DNA of 64,000 bases from Sva-07 sp963741755 (GTDB lineage Bacteria; Actinomycetota; Acidimicrobiia; Acidimicrobiales; Ilumatobacteraceae). Below the pieces are notes generated by a model, which searched no databases, had not been told where the DNA came from, and saw only the letters and a program-made list of their open reading frames with translations. Positions 25,712 to 35,461 of the stretch are shown piece by piece. Numbering within the stretch: position 1 is the stretch's first letter; the number at the start of each line of letters is the position of its first letter. The position numbers and the translations under genes were made by a program. The stretch lies in contig CAVUJG010000004.1 in NCBI GenBank assembly GCA_963741755.1, positions 1 to 64,000 on the forward strand, read 5' to 3'.

Positions 25712-28700
25712 TCAGGGGCGACGGCTCTGCTCGATCCGTCGCAGCAGGCCGATCGAATGCTGCGACTCGGCCAACGCCGAGGCGCGTGCGAGCAGTTCGA
25801 CACCGTCGCTGCGACCGCTCGCACGTTCGACTTCGGCGCTCAGCCGGAACATCTCGGGCAACCAGAACCCCTCTCCCATCTGCTCGGCCAACGCAATCGA
25901 CCGCTCGAGGGTCGCTCGTGCGGCATCGAGGTGACCGAGGTGCAGCTCGCCGTCGGCGACGAGCGCGTGAAAGTACGAGATCCCCAGCCGAGAGCCCTGT
26001 GCCTGCCATCGCTCGATGCCATTGCGCATCTCGTCGGGGCTGTCGGGATCGCCACTGCGGCTGCGCGCCCACGCCAACAGCACTTTGGCCCAGCCGATCC
26101 AGAACGGGAAGTCGTGCCGCGAGCATGTTCGAGCGCCTCAGTCGAACGGTCGATCGTTGCCTCGATGTCCGCGTCGAACTGCAGCAGCCAGGCGTCGAAC
26201 GAGAGCGCCAGTCCGAGCGTGAACGGGTGTCCGAGCCGTCGGGCCGCCAGCAGCGCGTCCGCGCTCGACTCGCGAGCGAGCTTGGCCTCTCCGAGCAGCC
26301 AGGTCGCCCACGCCGTGTAGGAACGCGAGGTGATCACCGGATCGACCACGTCGTTCAGGTCGCCCAGATACGCGCCTGGACGGTCGGCGTCGGGCGCTCC
26401 CAACACTGAATCGAGCAACTGGACGGTCCGGCGATGGTCGACGCCACGGTAGAAGGCGACGCTCCCCGCAGCTCGTCCTGCGCCCACCGTCCAGGCCACC
26501 CGTTGCGGCTCCGAGGCGGCCAGTTCGCTGAGTTGATCGGCGAGTTGTTGTGCGGCGAGGTAGTCGCCACCGAGCAGCCGGGTTCGAAACAGCCCGTACA
26601 TCGGGGCGTACACCGGGGCCGAATCGTCGAGGCGATCGCACAGCTCCTGCGCGCGCGAATAGGCGCCGGCCGCTTGCGCCGACGCATAGCCGAAGCGAGC
26701 CGTCAGCGGCACCCCCAGCTTCACGAGCGCATCGACCTCGAGCAGATCGCGCTCTTGTCCCTCGGGAAGTTCGGCGACGAGTTCGAGCGCATGCTCGAGG
26801 TGGACGAGTGCCTCGTCGTGTGCGGATATGGCAATCGAACGGTCTCCCGCGCGTACGAGATACGGAATGGCGCGGCCGATCTGGCCGGAGAGTTCGAGGT
26901 GCCGGGCGGCGATTTCCGGCTCGACGGTCGACCGATCTGCATGCTTCTGCTCGATCACGGTTGCGCAACGCTCGTGGATCACCCGTCGCGTCGATCGCAG
27001 GAGTGACTCGTAGACCACCTCTTCGAGCAGTCCGTGCCGGAAGGCGACGACCGCGTGGGGGCCCGATCCTCGCCGGACCAGCATGTTCCGTTGGAGCAAG
27101 ATGGCGGTCCGAGCGTCGAAGTCATCGGAGTCGACACCGCTGACCTCGCGCAACAGGGTGACCGATGCTTCACGGCCGAGCACGGCGAGGGTGCGCAGGA
27201 TCTCCACTTCTGGGCCGAGGCGATCAACGCGCGCCATCAGAGAGTCGCGCAGCGTCGCAGGGATCGCAGCAACGCCTTCGTCGTCGGTCTGGTCGATGAG
27301 ATGTGCGAGCTCCTCGGCGAACAGTGGAACGCCCTCGGTCCTCGTGGAGATCGCAGCCACCAGGTCGGGATCGGCTACATCGGCGGGAACGACATGATCG
27401 ATGATCTGACGGACCTCGGCGTCGCTCAACCGTTCCAGCGTGATCACGTGGTGGTGTGGAAGATCGGGGATCGTCGGGGCAGGATCCGACCGGTGGGTCA
27501 CCACGGTCATCAGACGATCGGCGCGCTGCTCGCCGACGTGATGCTGCGCAAGTTCGGCGCTGGTGGCGTCGATCCACTGCATGTCGTCGATGACGACCAG
27601 GACGGGCTGTCGTTGGGCGCGATCGTCGATGAGCCGACCAACGACCTCCAACGTGTGCTTGCGGACATGATCCGCCGACCCGGTCACCGCGGAATATGGA
27701 GCCACGAGAGGAATCCCGAGCAGGTCGGCAATCACGGGCACCGCGAGACTGCGCGGCGTGCCGTTCTCGTCGGCGAGTCGTTCGGCGGCAGCGATCGTCA
27801 CCTCGCCGACCATCGACAGCATGTAGCGACGAAATTGCTCTGCGGAGGCGTACAGCGAGCTCGACTGGTGGAGCGCCGAACATCGGAACTCGATCTCGAT
27901 GCCCTCGTCGACACGCACTTGGCGGACGAGTTCGCGAACCAGGCGCGACTTTCCGAGACCGGGCTCACCAACGATCCACACGACCTGCGCATCACCGGCG
28001 AGTGTGCGCCGCCAGGCATCGTGCAAGCGATCGAGCTCGTTCGTGCGTCCGACCAGCGGCGTCAAACGCTGATGCGCTGCGGCGGAATCGAGACGGTCAC
28101 CGCTCCCGGAGACCGTCACCGCTCGGAACAACTCGATCGGACGCCGAACGCCCTTGAGATCGTGGAGACCGACCGACTCGAAATCGATCTCGTCGCGGCA
28201 TGCCACCGCTATGTCCCGGCTGACGCACACGGTGCCGGGGTCAGCAGCGGATTGGATCCGAGCGGCGACATTCGGCGTTTCACCGACGATGTCGCGGGCC
28301 TTGCGTTGTGACCCCGCGCCCATGTCGGCGACGACCGTGAGTCCGGCGTGCACGCCGATGCGAACGGCGAGTTCGGGGAACTCGCTCCGACGCTGGTCGG
28401 CGAGCTCGAGTAGTTCGAGGCCGGCGCACACGGCATGCCGCGCAGCGTGTTCGTCGGCGACCGGGAATCCGAAGTAGGCCAGGACGCCGTCGCCCATGTA
28501 GTTGGCGATGTATCCGCCGAAGTGCTCGATCGCTTGGGCCGCGGCCTCCTGGTAGGCCAACACGATGCTGCGCAGCTCCTCGGGGTCGAGAGCGCCGGCC
28601 AGCTCCGTCGAGCCGACGAGGTCGCAGAACATCACCGTCAGGTGTCGTCGTTCACCGTCGCCGATCAGTCGGCCCGACTTCGATGGCTCCGCCGACGTCG

Positions 28701-28902
28701 GTCGCTGCTGTTCGTGTTGGCCGGGTGCGTCGATGGCCGGCGTACCGATCACGGCACGCGGTCGGCCGCACTCGGTGCAGAAGGCATTGGGTCCGGGGTT
28801 CGTCGTGGAACATCCCTCGCACGACCATTCCAAACGGTTGCCGCAGCGGCCACAGAACTTTGCGCTCTGAGGACACTCTCCGTCGCAGTTCGGACACCTC
28901 AC
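25712..28902 (-). pseudogene. Zinc-ribbon / nucleotide cyclase / STAND-like ATPase regulator, one frameshift
   Basis: About 1,060 residues when joined. Two zinc ribbons (CPNC...CGRC, CEGC...CTEC, residues 3-46), a class III cyclase domain (FCDLVGSTE with Asp 94; NYMGDGVLAYFG with Asp 138), a P-loop ATPase (GEPGLGKS at 312-319, LVVIDDMQW) and a helical TPR-like C-terminal half. The frame breaks near 26117; the final 120 residues continue in another frame from LLAWARSRSG to 25712. Such proteins are common in actinobacteria as signalling ATPases. GTG at 28902 begins directly with the zinc ribbon. Confidence 0.85.
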
Positions 28903-29056
28903 GGCCCGCCTCGCCGCAATGTCACCGATGCCTGCGTTCCGATCACGCCCACGCCTCCAGCTTCCCACGTTGCGCCCAGATTTGCCATCGCCCGTGTCGG
29001 TTGTGAGGGGTCGCACCGAAGCGGCGACGATTCGCCCCAGCGATAGCGTCGCCGAC

Positions 29057-30274
29057 GTGTGCGACACGCTCGTCTCGATCACGCCGGACGGGGTGCTGTT
29101 CGCGAAGAACAGCGATCGCGATCCGAACGAGGCTCAGATCCCGCGGTGGTATCCGGCGGCCGATCGCGGCTCTGCGCCGGGTGACGTCGAGTGCACGTGG
29201 ATCTCGATTCCACAGGTCGAACGCACACACGCCGTGCTCGTGTCGCAGCCGTGGTGGATGTGGGGTGCCGAGATGGGTTCCAACGAGCACGGCGTCGTCA
29301 TCGGCAACGAAGCCGTGTTCACCAACCAGCCGCTGGGTGACCCGGCGCTGCTCGGGATGGACCTGCTGCGGTTGGCGCTCGAGCGAGCCGCCAACGCGCA
29401 CGATGCCGTTGGGGTGATCATCGAGCTGCTCGAACGTCACGGACAAGGTGGGGCGTGCAGCCACGAGAAGCCCGGGTTCTCGTACCACAACAGCTTCCTG
29501 GTCGCGGATCCGTCCGGCGCGATCGTGCTCGAAACGGCGGGGACCAACTGGGCGGTCGAGGCCGTGACGGGCCGTGGGCGCTCGATCTCCAACGGCCTCA
29601 CGATCGCGGGGTTCGCCGAGGAGTTCACCTCGACGACGGCGGCACGCAACACCTCGTGCACGATGCGTCGCGCTCGGACCCAACCGGCTGCCGAGGCAGC
29701 GGCGGACGTCGCCGATCTGTTCGCCGCGCTGCGCGACCACGGCGACGGACCCGGTCCGGTGTGGTCGCCGACCGACGGTGCGATGGGTGCACCCTGCGTG
29801 CACGCCGGCGGTGAGGTGTCGTCGTCGCAGAGCACGGCTTCCTGGGTGAGCGACCTGCGTGCCGAGCCGCTGCACTGGATGACCGCAACGTCGGCTCCGT
29901 GCACCTCGACGTTCCACCCCGTGCGTGTCGACCGCCCCATCGATCAGGGTGCAACATTCGGTCCCGACCCGACCAACCGCTACGACGCTGCCAGTCGCTG
30001 GTGGACCCACGAGCTGCTGCACCGCCAGGTGCTGAGCGATCACGAGGCGTCAGTGGCGGTGTTCGCCGCCGAGCGGGACGCGCTCGAACGCGAGTGGCTC
30101 TCTGCGCCACCCGACAGCGAGGTCGCGTTCGCCGCCTCAGCGTCAGCCGAAGAGCAGTGGCTGGCTGCGCTCGTGGCCGCTGACCTCGGTGACGTTCGCC
30201 CGGAGTGGCTCGTCGACGTCTGGCGCGACCTCGATGACGCAGCAGCACTCCCGGCGGTCGATCCGCCGACCTGA
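29057..30274 (+). CDS. Secernin/C69-family dipeptidase-like hydrolase
   Basis: 405 residues of the Ntn-hydrolase C69 family. The nucleophile cysteine follows the start directly (V/M-C-D-T-L-V), then FAKNSDRDPNEAQ and GAEMGSNEHGVVIGNEAV, a secernin hallmark. GTG at 29057 is chosen because it puts the cysteine at position 2, as autoprocessing requires. Likely hydrolyses a peptide or amide bond; substrate unknown. Divergent from the cyclase-ATPase gene. Confidence 0.88.
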   Translation: MCDTLVSITPDGVLFAKNSDRDPNEAQIPRWYPAADRGSAPGDVECTWISIPQVERTHAVLVSQPWWMWGAEMGSNEHGVVIGNEAVFTNQPLGDPALLGMDLLRLALERAANAHDAVGVIIELLERHGQGGACSHEKPGFSYHNSFLVADPSGAIVLETAGTNWAVEAVTGRGRSISNGLTIAGFAEEFTSTTAARNTSCTMRRARTQPAAEAAADVADLFAALRDHGDGPGPVWSPTDGAMGAPCVHAGGEVSSSQSTASWVSDLRAEPLHWMTATSAPCTSTFHPVRVDRPIDQGATFGPDPTNRYDAASRWWTHELLHRQVLSDHEASVAVFAAERDALEREWLSAPPDSEVAFAASASAEEQWLAALVAADLGDVRPEWLVDVWRDLDDAAALPAVDPPT

Positions 30275-30275
30275 C

Positions 30276-31178
30276 TCAGACCGCCGGGACTGACGTACGA
30301 ACGGTGACTGGCACATCGTGCACGTCGGCGTCGTCGAGAAGCGAGCGGCCGAGCCACAGCGGCACGATCTGGCCGAAGAGGAGGGTGATCCCGCCGACGA
30401 CGAGCAGTATTCGCATGAGCACGACACCGGTGTCGAGGTCGTTGTTGGCCGACAACGCGAGCGCCCTGGCGTCGGTGACACTCGCCCGGTACTGCTCGAC
30501 CAGCGCATCGGCGTCGCTGAGATCGTCGCTGATCGCGCCAACCGATGCGGCGAGATCGTCGAGCTGCTGTTGGAGTTCATCGGCCTGGCCGGTGAAGTCG
30601 GTCAAGCTGGTCGCTGTCGACTCGAGTTGGCCGGGCAGCGTCTCGAGTGTCTCGGCCAGTTGGCCGAGCGTCTCCCCGAGGCCGGCGTCGGGGTTGTAGT
30701 CGGGAGCGAGCGGAAGGTTCGACAATGTCGCCAGCACGGAATCGATGTCGCCGCCGATGCTCTCCAACGTGCGCACCGTCCGTCCGGCATCCTCGAGCGA
30801 CGGCCCGATCGTGGTGGCGAGTCCGGCGATGTCGTCGATCGCCTGTGTTCCCGCATCGAATGACGCCGACACCGCGGTGAGGCTGCCGTCGAGCGCCGCC
30901 ACGGCGTCGGCCGACGAGCCCAGCACCTCGTCGGCGAGATCGATGGTGTCGTCGATCGCGTCGAGTGACTGCAGCGTCACCTCGAGCGTGTCGTCCGATG
31001 CGGAGGCAAGTTGCCCGACGAAGATCCAGCCGACGACCATGCCGAACACCGCGATGAGCATCCCGGCGATGCCGACGCCGATCATGATCTGCCCGGCGCG
31101 CCGGGTGGCAGCCGGTGATCTCCAACGGTTTCGCCAAGGCGAAACCGCGGGCACATCGTGAACATCGTCTGTCGACAT
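30276..31178 (-). CDS. Two-helix membrane protein with long extracytoplasmic helical domain
   Basis: About 300 residues. One membrane helix at about 32-60, a 170-residue alpha-helical, Asp/Leu-rich heptad region (coiled coil likely), and a second helix near 255-280. Both cytoplasmic tails carry a DVHDVP motif (DDVHDVPAV near the start, ADVHDVPVTV near the end). ATG at 31178 is chosen; the open frame extends upstream with one more hydrophobic patch. No family recognised; topology resembles sensor or phage-infection-protein-like membrane spacers. Confidence 0.65.
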   Translation of the reverse strand: MSTDDVHDVPAVSPWRNRWRSPAATRRAGQIMIGVGIAGMLIAVFGMVVGWIFVGQLASASDDTLEVTLQSLDAIDDTIDLADEVLGSSADAVAALDGSLTAVSASFDAGTQAIDDIAGLATTIGPSLEDAGRTVRTLESIGGDIDSVLATLSNLPLAPDYNPDAGLGETLGQLAETLETLPGQLESTATSLTDFTGQADELQQQLDDLAASVGAISDDLSDADALVEQYRASVTDARALALSANNDLDTGVVLMRILLVVGGITLLFGQIVPLWLGRSLLDDADVHDVPVTVRTSVPAV

Positions 31179-31474
31179 CGAGGCAGAGTCTGCCAGGTGC
31201 CGCATCGACGAGACGCGCCGGTCGCCCCGCACGATCATCAGGATCGATGCAACCGACGCAATCACGATCAAGGCGGCTGAGCCGGTTGGAGTCGTCCGCT
31301 GCGCGTCACCAGCTATCGGCGCCTGCTTCGTCGCCGAGTTGCAGCCCGGCCCAGACGGATGAGACGTCTGGCCGCCGTCACACGGTGCACGACCCGACGG
31401 CACACGGTGCCAAGCCTGATGTGGCTTCACGGCGGCCATGCGTGAGTCAAGCTCGCGGTGGGTAGCGCCGTCCC
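31179..31474. other. Gap between divergent genes
   Basis: About 300 bases without a convincing gene. On the minus strand the frame of the gene at 30276-31178 stays open and would encode a hydrophobic stretch (ALIVIASVASILMIV), so a longer start or a small membrane peptide is possible. No clear promoter or palindrome is seen. Confidence 0.4.
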
Positions 31475-32290
31475 ATGAGCACGAATCATCTCCGAGCCCA
31501 GGCCGGTGGCGACCCCGCCCAGGGCCCCCACCCCGATCTCGCGAATCCGAATCCCAGTCCACGCGCCGGTGAGGACTTCCCGGATCAGCCCGACGAGAAA
31601 TCGTCCGATCACCCGCAGGATCAGCCCGATCTCGACGCCTTCGCCGCTCGCATGGGTACCGATCGCCTCGGCGGTGCTTCGTCCCCCGGACCTCGTGCCG
31701 ACGACGAGAAGCGCGATTGGCGCTCGCCAGTAGCCAGCGCGCTCGGCGGATTGGCCTCAGGTGCCCGAACGGTCGGCGACCGGCTGAAGGACGTCTCGCA
31801 GAAACTCGTCTCCGAGGAGACCGACGGCAATCTCGACCTGAAGGCGCTGCGCGAGCGCGTCTCGAAGGTGCGCACCGTGATGCTGACGTCGGTCGATGAA
31901 CGCGGCACCTTGTCGTCGCGACCGATGACGGTGCAGCACGTCTCCGAATCGGGCGACGTCAGTTTCGTCGTCGATCGCACCGCCGACTGGGTGTCGACGA
32001 GCGTCGACGCCGTCAACGTGGCGCTGGTCGACGGCTCGTCCACGTGGGTCTCGGTCGCCGGCCGTGCAGCGCTCGACGACGACACCCAACTGCTCGACGA
32101 CCTGTGGAACCCGCTGCTCGACTCGTACTTCCCCGACGGCCGCGCCAGCGCGGTCGTGTTGCGCGTGCAGGCCGATCGATGGGAGTACTGGACCGCGCCG
32201 AACAAGCTCGTCCAGATGGTCGAGATCGCCAAGGCAAAGGTGAGCGACGATCCGCCGACCCTCGGCGCTTCCGGCACCGTGGAAATCTGA
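31475..32290 (+). CDS. Pyridoxamine-phosphate-oxidase-fold (general stress protein 26-like) protein
   Basis: 271 residues. Residues 1-95 are disordered and rich in Pro, Asp and Gly; 115-265 form a split-barrel flavin-binding fold (VRTVMLTSVDERGTLSSRPMTVQ, VSFVVDRTADWVS, WEYWTAPNKLVQM). Proteins of this type bind FMN, FAD or F420 and are stress-associated. Role here unknown. The disordered leader is unusually long compared with the roughly 150-residue family core. Confidence 0.78.
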   Translation: MSTNHLRAQAGGDPAQGPHPDLANPNPSPRAGEDFPDQPDEKSSDHPQDQPDLDAFAARMGTDRLGGASSPGPRADDEKRDWRSPVASALGGLASGARTVGDRLKDVSQKLVSEETDGNLDLKALRERVSKVRTVMLTSVDERGTLSSRPMTVQHVSESGDVSFVVDRTADWVSTSVDAVNVALVDGSSTWVSVAGRAALDDDTQLLDDLWNPLLDSYFPDGRASAVVLRVQADRWEYWTAPNKLVQMVEIAKAKVSDDPPTLGASGTVEI

Positions 32291-32379
32291 CGACGTGCAG
32301 TTCCCCATGGCGTGAATGACGTGCTTCGTCGTCGGTCGCCGAAGTGATCTACACGTCGACTCGCAGCGAGCGCCGCCGC

Positions 32380-34488
32380 TCAGTTGGAGAACTGGTGGAG
32401 GGCTCCGCCGTCGGCGGCGAGGCGTTCGAGCAGCGGCGACAGGTTCCAGTGGTTGCCGCCGAGCGTGTCGCTGTAGTGCTTGATCTTGCCGACGATCTCG
32501 CCGAGGCCGACCTGATCGGCCCAGTACATCGGCCCGCCCCGGTAGACGGGCCAGCCGTAGCCGTTGACCCACACCACGTCGATGTCGCTGCCTCGGATGG
32601 CGATGCCTTCATCGAGGATCTTCGCACCCTCGTTGATCATCGGATACAGGAGGCGCTCCAGCACTTCCTGGTCGGTGACCTCTCGCTGTTCGATGCCCTT
32701 GCCGACGGCGAAGTTCTTGATCAGCTCGACGACCTCGGGGTCCGGCGTGGAGGCCCGGGTGTCGGGATCGTAGGTGTAGTAGCCACGACCGTTCTTCTGG
32801 CCGCGACGGCCGTTCTCGCACAGCACCTCACGGATGGTGGAGCTCGACGAGGTCTCCTCCTTCCAACCGATGTCGAGGCCGGCGAGGTCGCTCATCGCGA
32901 ACGGTCCCATCGGGAAGCCGAACTCGTAGAGCACGTTGTCGACCTGCGCCGGCGTGGCGCCTTCGAGGATCATCCGCTCGGCCTCGGCGCCACGCATGAA
33001 CAGCATGCGGTTGCCGACGAAACCGCGGCACACGCCGACCATCACCGGCACCTTGCCGATCTGCTTGCCGATCGCCATGGTGGTGGCGACGACGCTGTCG
33101 GACGACTTGTCGCCGCGCACGTTCTCGAACAGCTTCATCACGTTGGCGGGGGAGAAGAAGTGCATGCCGATCACGCTCTCGGGCCGCGAGGTGACCGAGG
33201 CAATCTCGTTGATGTCGAGCGCCGAGGTGTTCGACGCGAGGATCGCTCCCGGCTTGCAGATCTCGTCGAGTTCCTCGAAGATCGACTTCTTCAGATCCAT
33301 GTCTTCGAACACGGCCTCGATCACCATGTCGCAGTCGGCGAAGTCGGCCTTGTCGGTCGATCCGGTGATCAGCGCCATGCGCTGCTCGACGGCCTCGGCC
33401 GGGATCGAACCACGCGATGCCGAACGCTCGTAGTTCTTGCGGACCACGCCGAGGCCACGATCGAGTGCAGCCTGATCGCGTTCGACGATCGTGACGGCGA
33501 TGCCGACGTTGGCGAAGTTCATCGCGATACCGCCGCCCATCGTGCCGGCGCCGAGCACGCCGCACTTCTGCACGTCGATCAGCGGGGTGTCCTTGGCGAT
33601 GTCCGGAATCTTGTTGGCGGCGCGTTCGGCGAAGAAGGCGTAGCGCTGCGCGCCCGACTGTGGCCCGGTCATCAGCTCCATGAAGAGCTTGCCCTCGGCC
33701 TTGAGACCCTCATCGAACGGCAGGTTCGCGGCGGCCTCGATGCACCGGATGTTGTACTCGGGGGCGAGGAAGCCACGGGTCTTGCGGGCGATCGATGCTC
33801 GGAAGTCGGCGAAGAGCTGGTCGTTGCCGCGGGCGTCGAGCACCTTCTCGTCGCGGTCGCGGACGCGTGCGAGCGGCAGGTTCTCGGCGACGGCCTTGTT
33901 GGCGAACGCGATCGCGGCGTCGCGCAGCTCGGCAGGACCGCCTGAGGTGACGTCGTCGATCAGACCCGCCTCGAGCGCTTCGCCGGTGCCGATGTGGCGA
34001 CCGGTGGTCATCATTTCGAGCGCCTTGGGTACTCCGACGAGGCGGGGAAGGCGCTGGGTGCCGCCGGCGCCGGGCAGCAAGCCGAGGTTGACCTCGGGCA
34101 GGCCGAACTTCGCCGAGTCGACGGCGACGCGGTAGTGCGCACACAGGGCGACTTCGAGGCCGCCGCCCAGTGCGGTGCCGTGGATCGCCGCGATCACCGG
34201 AACGGCTGCGTTCTCCATCGCCGCCTGCACTTCGTGGAGGCCGGCGGCCTGCGGGACGTTGCCGCCGAACTCGCTGATGTCGGCGCCGGCGATGAAGGTG
34301 CGACCGTCGCAGATCACGACGATCGCTTTCGCACCGGCCTCGACGGCCTGGTTGATGCCGTCGAACAGGCCCTGGCGGACGTGCCAGCTGAGCGCGTTGA
34401 CCGGCGGGTTGTCGACGATCACCAGGGCGATGTCGCCGACAGCAGCGGCGACGGTTTCGAGGCGGACGGATTCGGAGATCGCAGTCAT
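32380..34488 (-). CDS. fadB/fadJ-like: Fatty-acid oxidation multienzyme: enoyl-CoA hydratase / 3-hydroxyacyl-CoA dehydrogenase
   Basis: 702 residues in FadB/FadJ order. The hydratase domain (about 15-200) has FIAGADISEF and the HGTALGGGLEVALC oxyanion region; the NAD domain starts at GVLGAGTMGGGIA (about 310); HFFSPANVMKL has the dehydrogenase His; a C-terminal helical domain is doubled. It carries out the hydration and NAD-dependent oxidation steps of beta-oxidation. A thiolase partner is not in the window. ATG at 34488 replaces a TTG four codons earlier. Confidence 0.93.
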   Translation of the reverse strand: MTAISESVRLETVAAAVGDIALVIVDNPPVNALSWHVRQGLFDGINQAVEAGAKAIVVICDGRTFIAGADISEFGGNVPQAAGLHEVQAAMENAAVPVIAAIHGTALGGGLEVALCAHYRVAVDSAKFGLPEVNLGLLPGAGGTQRLPRLVGVPKALEMMTTGRHIGTGEALEAGLIDDVTSGGPAELRDAAIAFANKAVAENLPLARVRDRDEKVLDARGNDQLFADFRASIARKTRGFLAPEYNIRCIEAAANLPFDEGLKAEGKLFMELMTGPQSGAQRYAFFAERAANKIPDIAKDTPLIDVQKCGVLGAGTMGGGIAMNFANVGIAVTIVERDQAALDRGLGVVRKNYERSASRGSIPAEAVEQRMALITGSTDKADFADCDMVIEAVFEDMDLKKSIFEELDEICKPGAILASNTSALDINEIASVTSRPESVIGMHFFSPANVMKLFENVRGDKSSDSVVATTMAIGKQIGKVPVMVGVCRGFVGNRMLFMRGAEAERMILEGATPAQVDNVLYEFGFPMGPFAMSDLAGLDIGWKEETSSSSTIREVLCENGRRGQKNGRGYYTYDPDTRASTPDPEVVELIKNFAVGKGIEQREVTDQEVLERLLYPMINEGAKILDEGIAIRGSDIDVVWVNGYGWPVYRGGPMYWADQVGLGEIVGKIKHYSDTLGGNHWNLSPLLERLAADGGALHQFSN

Positions 34489-34519
34489 GCCGTCAGTCAA
34501 GCACTCCGCCCCGCCTGCG

Positions 34520-34601
34520 ATTACATCAGGGGTCAGACCCGCGATGTAATCCGGGGCGACAACGCGAGCGATTACATCGCGGGTCTGACCCCTGATGTAA
34601 T
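34520..34601. repeat. Paired inverted 31-bp palindromes (CATC/GTCAGAC family)
   Basis: Copy A (34520-34550) has arms ATTACATC and GATGTAAT around AGGGGTCAGACCCGC; copy B (34571-34601) is its exact reverse complement, 20 bases on. Together they can form a 31-bp stem. The stop codon and last residues of the SDR gene to the right lie inside copy B. The same pair occurs at 43540-43609. Confidence 0.88.
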
Positions 34602-35435
34602 CGCGTTGCCGGGGAGGTTGCCGTCGGGGTGGAGGGCCGACTGGAAGCGACGCATACCGGCGAGCCAGCGGTCGCGGTCGGTGGCCTTGCGTTCGGCGTA
34701 GGTGGCCACCTCGGGGTGGGGGAGGATCAGGAACTGCTCGTTACGGATCGCCTCCAGGCACAGCTGCGCGACATCGGCCGGGTCGAGCACGCCATCGCCG
34801 CTCGCGACGCCACCCTCGAACCCCTTGTCGTCGCCACCGGCCTGAGCAGCCATCGCGTTCTGTGGGCTGTTGGCGACGATGTTGGTCGCCACCGCCTGCG
34901 GGCACAGCACCGAGAATCGGATCCCCTGGTGGTGGTGGCTGATCGACAGCCACTCGGCCAGCGAGATCGCCGCCGCCTTTGTCATCGAGTACGCCATCGA
35001 ACCGATCTGCGTCAGCAGGCCGGCGGCCGACGCGGTGCTCAAGATGTAGCCCTCGCCGCGGGCAATCATCGATGGCAGCACCGCCCGGGCTGCGTAGATG
35101 TGGGCCATGCAGTGCACCTCCCACATCGTCTGGATGGCCTCGTTCGAGTCCTCCACACCAGCGGCCGTGACGAAGCCGGCGTTCGACACGAACAGGTCGA
35201 TGGGACCGTGAGCGTCGAGCGTCGACTCGACCATCGCGATGATCGCCGATTCGTCGCTCACGTCGATGGCGACTGCCGTGCCGCCGATGTCAGACGCCAC
35301 GCGTTCCGCCTCGGCACCGTGCAGGTCGGCGACGACCACATGACGGGCACCCGCCGCGTGCGCGGCGCGGGCGATGGCTTCACCGATGCCCGATCCGGCT
35401 CCGGTGACCACGACGACTCGATCGTTCAGTTCCAT
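34572..35435 (-). CDS. Short-chain dehydrogenase/reductase with repeat-derived C-terminus
   Basis: 287 residues. Classical SDR: TGAGSGIGE, VADLHGAE (Asp at the end of strand 2 suggests NAD), SNAGF, Ser in STASAAG and YSMTK. The last ten residues (AITSGVRPAM) and the stop are encoded by the palindromic repeat at 34571-34601; without the insertion the protein would end elsewhere. Substrate unknown. Confidence 0.86.
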   Translation of the reverse strand: MELNDRVVVVTGAGSGIGEAIARAAHAAGARHVVVADLHGAEAERVASDIGGTAVAIDVSDESAIIAMVESTLDAHGPIDLFVSNAGFVTAAGVEDSNEAIQTMWEVHCMAHIYAARAVLPSMIARGEGYILSTASAAGLLTQIGSMAYSMTKAAAISLAEWLSISHHHQGIRFSVLCPQAVATNIVANSPQNAMAAQAGGDDKGFEGGVASGDGVLDPADVAQLCLEAIRNEQFLILPHPEVATYAERKATDRDRWLAGMRRFQSALHPDGNLPGNAITSGVRPAM

Positions 35436-35461
35436 CCGCCGCACCGTAGGCGGCTGCGCCG

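Noticed and set aside
25712..28902. Cyclase-ATPase as an anti-phage STAND defence protein
   Set aside because: The zinc-ribbon/cyclase/ATPase/TPR plan is widespread in actinobacterial signalling and no defence genes lie nearby.
32344..33945. 533-codon plus-strand frame
   Set aside because: Shadow of the FadB/J-type gene on the opposite strand.
34520..34601. CRISPR-like repeats
   Set aside because: Only two copies, in inverted not direct orientation, with no spacer set or cas genes.
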